This document shows positions 5,595-6,128 of a DNA stretch of 6,128 nt, piece by piece. The translations under genes were made by a program, and so were the position numbers. Every line of letters starts with the position of its first letter. The stretch's first letter is position 1. The DNA lies in the NCBI GenBank assembly GCA_047618505.1, contig JBLHLB010000256.1, positions 1 through 6,128 of the forward strand, written 5' to 3'. The DNA comes from JBLHLB01 sp047618505. GTDB taxonomy: Bacteria; Planctomycetota; UBA1135; GCA-002686595. The notes below the pieces were generated by a model. The model worked only from the letters and a program-made list of their open reading frames with translations. It had not been told where the DNA came from and did not search any database.

Positions 5595-6128
5595 CTAGTT
5601 CGGATCTTGCCGCAGTTTGTTGACCACGTCTGACAGCGCGGTGTGGATTTCCGGCGTCACCACTGCTCCGTCCTTGAAGTGCTCGCCAAACGTCGGTATC
5701 GACAGCGAGCCACGTAGATCCGCTCCAAAGAACGGCGCGGCCTTGGTTGCGAGTTCAAGGACGGTGGCGCCCCCGCGGCCTCCCGGAGATGTAGCGAGCA
5801 TGACTACGGGCTTGCCCTGGTACACCTTTGGACTGATTCGAGAACACCAATCAAACAAGTTCTTGAACGCCGCGGCGTAGCACCCGTTGTGCTCGGCAAA
5901 AGAGATGAGCAGAGCATCGGCCTTACCGATCTTCTCGAAGAAGTGAACCGCATTCTCAGGGCTGCCCAGCTCCTGCTCGACGTCTACGCTGAAGAGCGGT
6001 AGCTCGTAGTCGTTCAGATCTACGACCTCCACCACTGCACCGCTGACCAATCCAGCCGCATACGAGACCAGCTGCTTGTTGATAGAAGATCGACTCGTCG
6101 AGGCGCCAAACGCCAAGAGGTTGATTGA
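5595..6128 (-). CDS. NADPH-dependent FMN reductase (flavodoxin-like), 5' end cut by window edge
   Basis: A cytoplasmic flavoprotein of the NADPH-dependent FMN reductase family, which uses NAD(P)H to reduce bound FMN and pass electrons to quinones, azo dyes or other acceptors. Key segments: the FMN phosphate loop GASTSRSSINKQL near the N-terminus; DLNDYELPLFSVDVEQELGSP, matching the family's D-x-x-x-Y-x-x-P-L stretch; AEHNGCYAAAFKNLFDWCSR, equivalent to PEYNGSYPGVLKNAIDWLSR; and KPVVMLATSPGGRGG, the flavin-ring contact loop. The frame is open to the last base (S-I-N-L-L-A-F-G-A-S on reading in from the edge). The real start codon therefore lies just beyond the window, and only a few residues are missing. 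An internal TTG at 6116 could be mistaken for the start, but it would cut into the first beta strand. The stop (TAG at 5595-5597) sits against the sigma-factor relic. Family is secure; physiological acceptor unknown. Confidence 0.94.
   Translation of the reverse strand, partial: SINLLAFGASTSRSSINKQLVSYAAGLVSGAVVEVVDLNDYELPLFSVDVEQELGSPENAVHFFEKIGKADALLISFAEHNGCYAAAFKNLFDWCSRISPKVYQGKPVVMLATSPGGRGGATVLELATKAAPFFGADLRGSLSIPTFGEHFKDGAVVTPEIHTALSDVVNKLRQDPN

Overview
The window is a 6.1 kb piece of GC-rich bacterial DNA. It carries five intact or nearly intact protein genes and two decayed ones. No rRNA, tRNA, CRISPR array or phage structural gene was seen. Several traits suggest a Planctomycetota-like bacterium or a similar environmental lineage: a secreted LamG-like protein with a C-terminal module I associate with planctomycete surface proteins, a periplasmic M1 peptidase, and a sigma-factor relic with a '...SNVGTKLLRIK' recognition helix. 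This placement rests on recalled family resemblance and is only moderately secure.

Layout from left to right. An exported M1 zinc metallopeptidase (107-1789, +) stands alone. It faces, across about 190 bp of featureless DNA, a compact minus-strand pair: a zinc-free medium-chain NAD(P)H:quinone oxidoreductase-type dehydrogenase (2304-3251) followed 33 bp later by a small YgiN/ABM-type monooxygenase (1980-2270). Immediately upstream of the pair lies a broken N-terminal piece of an insertion-sequence transposase (about 3271-3597, -). It has an in-frame TAG, a lost zinc-finger cysteine and at least one frameshift. Next comes a strong hairpin (3723-3766) that ends the minus-strand gene for a secreted LamG-like protein (3804-4871). 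Its leader region contains competing short inverted repeats. Further right is a decayed ECF sigma factor (about 5120-5586, -), recognisable across two stop codons and a frameshift. It abuts the end of an NADPH-dependent FMN reductase (5595-6128, -) that runs off the right edge.

Functionally, three of the five living genes are small redox or detoxification enzymes of quinone/flavin chemistry (MDR dehydrogenase, ABM monooxygenase, FMN reductase). The other two are exported proteins (peptidase and LamG-like protein). The two relics suggest a region that has received and eroded accessory DNA. I found no sign of a novel multi-gene system. The most informative non-obvious contents are the two pseudogenes, neither of which survives as a single open frame.
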